A DNA stretch of 64,000 nt from positions 62,001-126,000 of the forward strand of contig NZ_JAZHLI010000003.1 of the NCBI RefSeq assembly GCF_036549475.1, given 5' to 3'. Each line of letters starts with the position of its first letter. The stretch's first letter is position 1. Both the position numbers and the translations under genes were made by a program. Source of the stretch: Aurantimonas sp036549475 (GTDB lineage Bacteria; Pseudomonadota; Alphaproteobacteria; Rhizobiales; Rhizobiaceae). Under the pieces are notes generated by a model, which was given only the letters and a program-made list of their open reading frames with translations, did not search any database and had not been told where the DNA came from. Shown here in pieces: positions 62,490 through 64,000 of the stretch.

Positions 62490-63902
62490 TCAACCCAAAC
62501 CGAACCAGAGGGCCGCGAGGCCGAGAAACGCGAAGAAACCGACGACGTCGGTCACCGTCGTGACGAAGGTACCCGAGGCGATCGCCGGATCGGCGCCCAT
62601 GCGGTCGAGGATCAAGGGAATCAGGATCCCTGCCAGCGCGGCGGCCATCATGTTGACGACCATGGCGACCGCGATCACGCCGCCGAGGCCGACGCTCTCG
62701 AACCAGACGGCCGCGACGACACCGATGATCACGGCGAACAGCACGCCGTTGAGGAGGCCGACCAGCGCCTCGCGCCGGATGATCCGACCGGCATTGTAGA
62801 GGTCGATGTCGCGTGAGGCGAGCGCCCGCACCGCGACCGTCATGGTCTGGGTGCCGGCATTGCCGCCCATGGAAGCGACGATCGGCATCAGGATCGCCAG
62901 CGCGACCATCTGCTCGATCGTGGCGTCGAACACGCCGATGACGCAGGATGCCAGGATCGCCGTTGCGAGGTTGATCAGCAGCCACGAGAAGCGCGAGCGC
63001 GCCGCCGTCAGCACCGTGTCGGAAATCTCTTCGTCGCCGACGCCGCCGAGGCGCTTGATGTCCTCGTCCGCTTCCTGCTGCAGGATGTCGATGACGTCGT
63101 CGATGGTCAGGATGCCGACCAGCCGCTCGTTCGCGTCGACGACCGCGGCCGACAGGAGATCGTACTGCTCGATGATCTGCGCGGCTTCCTCCTGGTCCAT
63201 TTCGGCCGGGATGGCATGGCGCGTCTCATGCATGATGTCTTCGATCTTCTCCGGGCGCTTGGCCCGCAGGATGCGGTCGAGATCGACGGCGCCCTGCAGC
63301 TTGAAGCTCGGATCGATGACGAAGATCTGCGCGAAGGATTCGGGCAGTTCCTCCTCGTCGCGCATGTAGTCGATGGTCTGACCGACGGTCCAGAACGGCG
63401 GCACCGCGACGAACTCCGTCTGCATTCGACGGCCGGCCGATTCTTCCGGATATTCCAGCGAGCGCCGCAGCCGGATCCGCTCGCGGAACGGCAGTCGGTC
63501 GAGGATTTCCTTGCGGTCCTCCTCGTCCAGATCTTCCAGGATGTAGACCGCGTCGTCGGAATCGAGCTCGCGCAGCGCTTCGGCGACCTGCGCATTCGGC
63601 ATTGCGTCGACGATGGACAGACGGATCGCCTCGTCCACCTCCGTGAGCGCGGTATAGTCGAACTCGTCGCCCATGAGCCGGACGAGCGACTGACGGGCGT
63701 CCTTGTCCAGGGATTCGAGAAGATCGCCGAGTTCGGATTCGTGCAGCCGGCCGACTTCGGCGCGCAGATAGACGGCATCGTCGGCCTCGATTGCGGCTTC
63801 GACGCGCTCCCGGAACGCGCCGTCGACGAAGCCGTCCTCGTCGTAGATGCCTGAACGCGCGTCGGCCTCGGGCACATCGCTCGTGAGCTGTGTGTCAGCC
63901 AT
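62490..63902 (-). CDS. mgtE: Magnesium transporter MgtE
   Basis: 470 residues. N-terminal acidic helical domain (about 20-150: EVGRLHESELGDLLESLD, EEDRKEILDRLP), a CBS pair (about 160-280, with FVIDPSFKLQGAVDLDRIL and ERLVGILTIDDVIDIL) and five C-terminal membrane segments (about 310-470) with LMPIVASMGGNAGTQT. MgtE is a Mg2+-selective channel whose cytoplasmic domain senses Mg2+. The ATG at 63902 follows GGGAGGG. The next 98 bases upstream hold two hairpins, listed separately, which might regulate it. Confidence 0.95.
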   Translation of the reverse strand: MADTQLTSDVPEADARSGIYDEDGFVDGAFRERVEAAIEADDAVYLRAEVGRLHESELGDLLESLDKDARQSLVRLMGDEFDYTALTEVDEAIRLSIVDAMPNAQVAEALRELDSDDAVYILEDLDEEDRKEILDRLPFRERIRLRRSLEYPEESAGRRMQTEFVAVPPFWTVGQTIDYMRDEEELPESFAQIFVIDPSFKLQGAVDLDRILRAKRPEKIEDIMHETRHAIPAEMDQEEAAQIIEQYDLLSAAVVDANERLVGILTIDDVIDILQQEADEDIKRLGGVGDEEISDTVLTAARSRFSWLLINLATAILASCVIGVFDATIEQMVALAILMPIVASMGGNAGTQTMTVAVRALASRDIDLYNAGRIIRREALVGLLNGVLFAVIIGVVAAVWFESVGLGGVIAVAMVVNMMAAALAGILIPLILDRMGADPAIASGTFVTTVTDVVGFFAFLGLAALWFGLG

Positions 63903-63931
63903 GCACCCTCCCGACTGTTGGAGAAACCAGG

Positions 63932-63951
63932 AAAACCGTCCGCGTGGACGG
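63932..63951 (-). terminator. Hairpin with T-run in the mgtE leader
   Basis: On the minus strand CCGTCC-ACGC-GGACGG followed by TTTT, ending 30 bases before the mgtE ATG. It is either the end of an upstream transcript or a leader attenuator. The position, so close to the start codon, is unusual for a simple terminator. Confidence 0.5.
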
Positions 63952-63981
63952 ATAAGCCGCGTCTACAACATTGGCCCGAAA

Positions 63982-64000
63982 ACCGGAATCGATTTCCGGT
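63982..64000 (-). repeat. Palindrome at the right edge
   Basis: ACCGGAATCGATTTCCGGT on the plus strand, 7-bp arms and 5-base centre; on the minus strand TTTC follows it. The window ends here, so its full extent is unknown. It could be a terminator of the gene beyond the edge or an interspersed palindrome. Confidence 0.4.

Overview
The window is a dense, GC-rich (mostly G/C third positions) chromosomal segment of an alphaproteobacterium, almost certainly of the order Hyphomicrobiales (Rhizobiales). The evidence is gene order and family content: dusB-ntrB, fused ispDF, a pdhA-pdhB-pdhC-lpdA operon with a lipoyl domain on the E1 beta subunit, ftsB, eno, kdsA, pyrG, secG, tpiA, a PpiD-like foldase followed by trpDC-moaC-moeA-lexA, comEC, gltX, gltA, the lpxB-lpxI-lpxA-fabZ-lpxD-bamA-rseP-cdsA-uppS-frr-pyrH-tsf-rpsB block, EipB (DUF1849), clpS-clpA and a phasin. 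The LexA operator is the alphaproteobacterial GAAC-N7-GAAC type. I could not fix the genus.

Layout. 1-4771: nitrogen regulation (dusB, partial ntrB) on the minus strand, divergent from ispDF-pncC, then ratA and lipA. 4832-12498: a minus-strand block for pyruvate dehydrogenase (pdhA, pdhB, an SRPBCC protein, pdhC, an SGNH hydrolase, lpdA), a small membrane protein, and ftsB at its head. 12686-13663: a lone plus-strand formate/nitrite-type channel. 13899-20388: eno, kdsA, a glyoxalase-like protein, pyrG, secG and tpiA, all minus. 20565-26795: a tightly overlapping plus-strand run ppiD-trpD-trpC-moaC-moeA, then lexA. 26892-29310: comEC on the minus strand, carrying a one-base frameshift. 29424-32283: gltX and gltA. 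32338-45948: lipid A, outer-membrane assembly, phospholipid and undecaprenyl synthesis, and translation genes, all minus. 46160-53841: eipB, then a plus-strand group (ridA, glycerophosphodiesterase-like, acyltransferase-like, HIT), then clpA, clpS and a phasin on the minus strand. 54212-64000: a D,D-carboxypeptidase with SPOR domain, several DUF proteins, MscS channel, aldo/keto reductase, DUF1624 membrane protein, a LiuR-like MerR regulator and mgtE.

How the genes work together: most are core functions. They supply acetyl-CoA (PDH, with LipA making its lipoyl groups), feed the TCA cycle (gltA), make Kdo and lipid A (kdsA, lpxABDI, fabZ), insert outer-membrane proteins (bamA), make undecaprenyl and CDP-diacylglycerol carriers, and run translation and protein turnover (rpsB, tsf, frr, gltX, clpSA).

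I found no rRNA, tRNA, CRISPR array, insertion sequence, phage region or defence island. I do not see a clearly new multi-gene system. The points most worth a second look are the comEC frameshift, the paired hairpins ahead of mgtE, a 41-residue membrane ORF, the cysteine-rich tail of the DUF1624 protein, the two genes interleaved in the PDH operon, and several unexplained palindromes.
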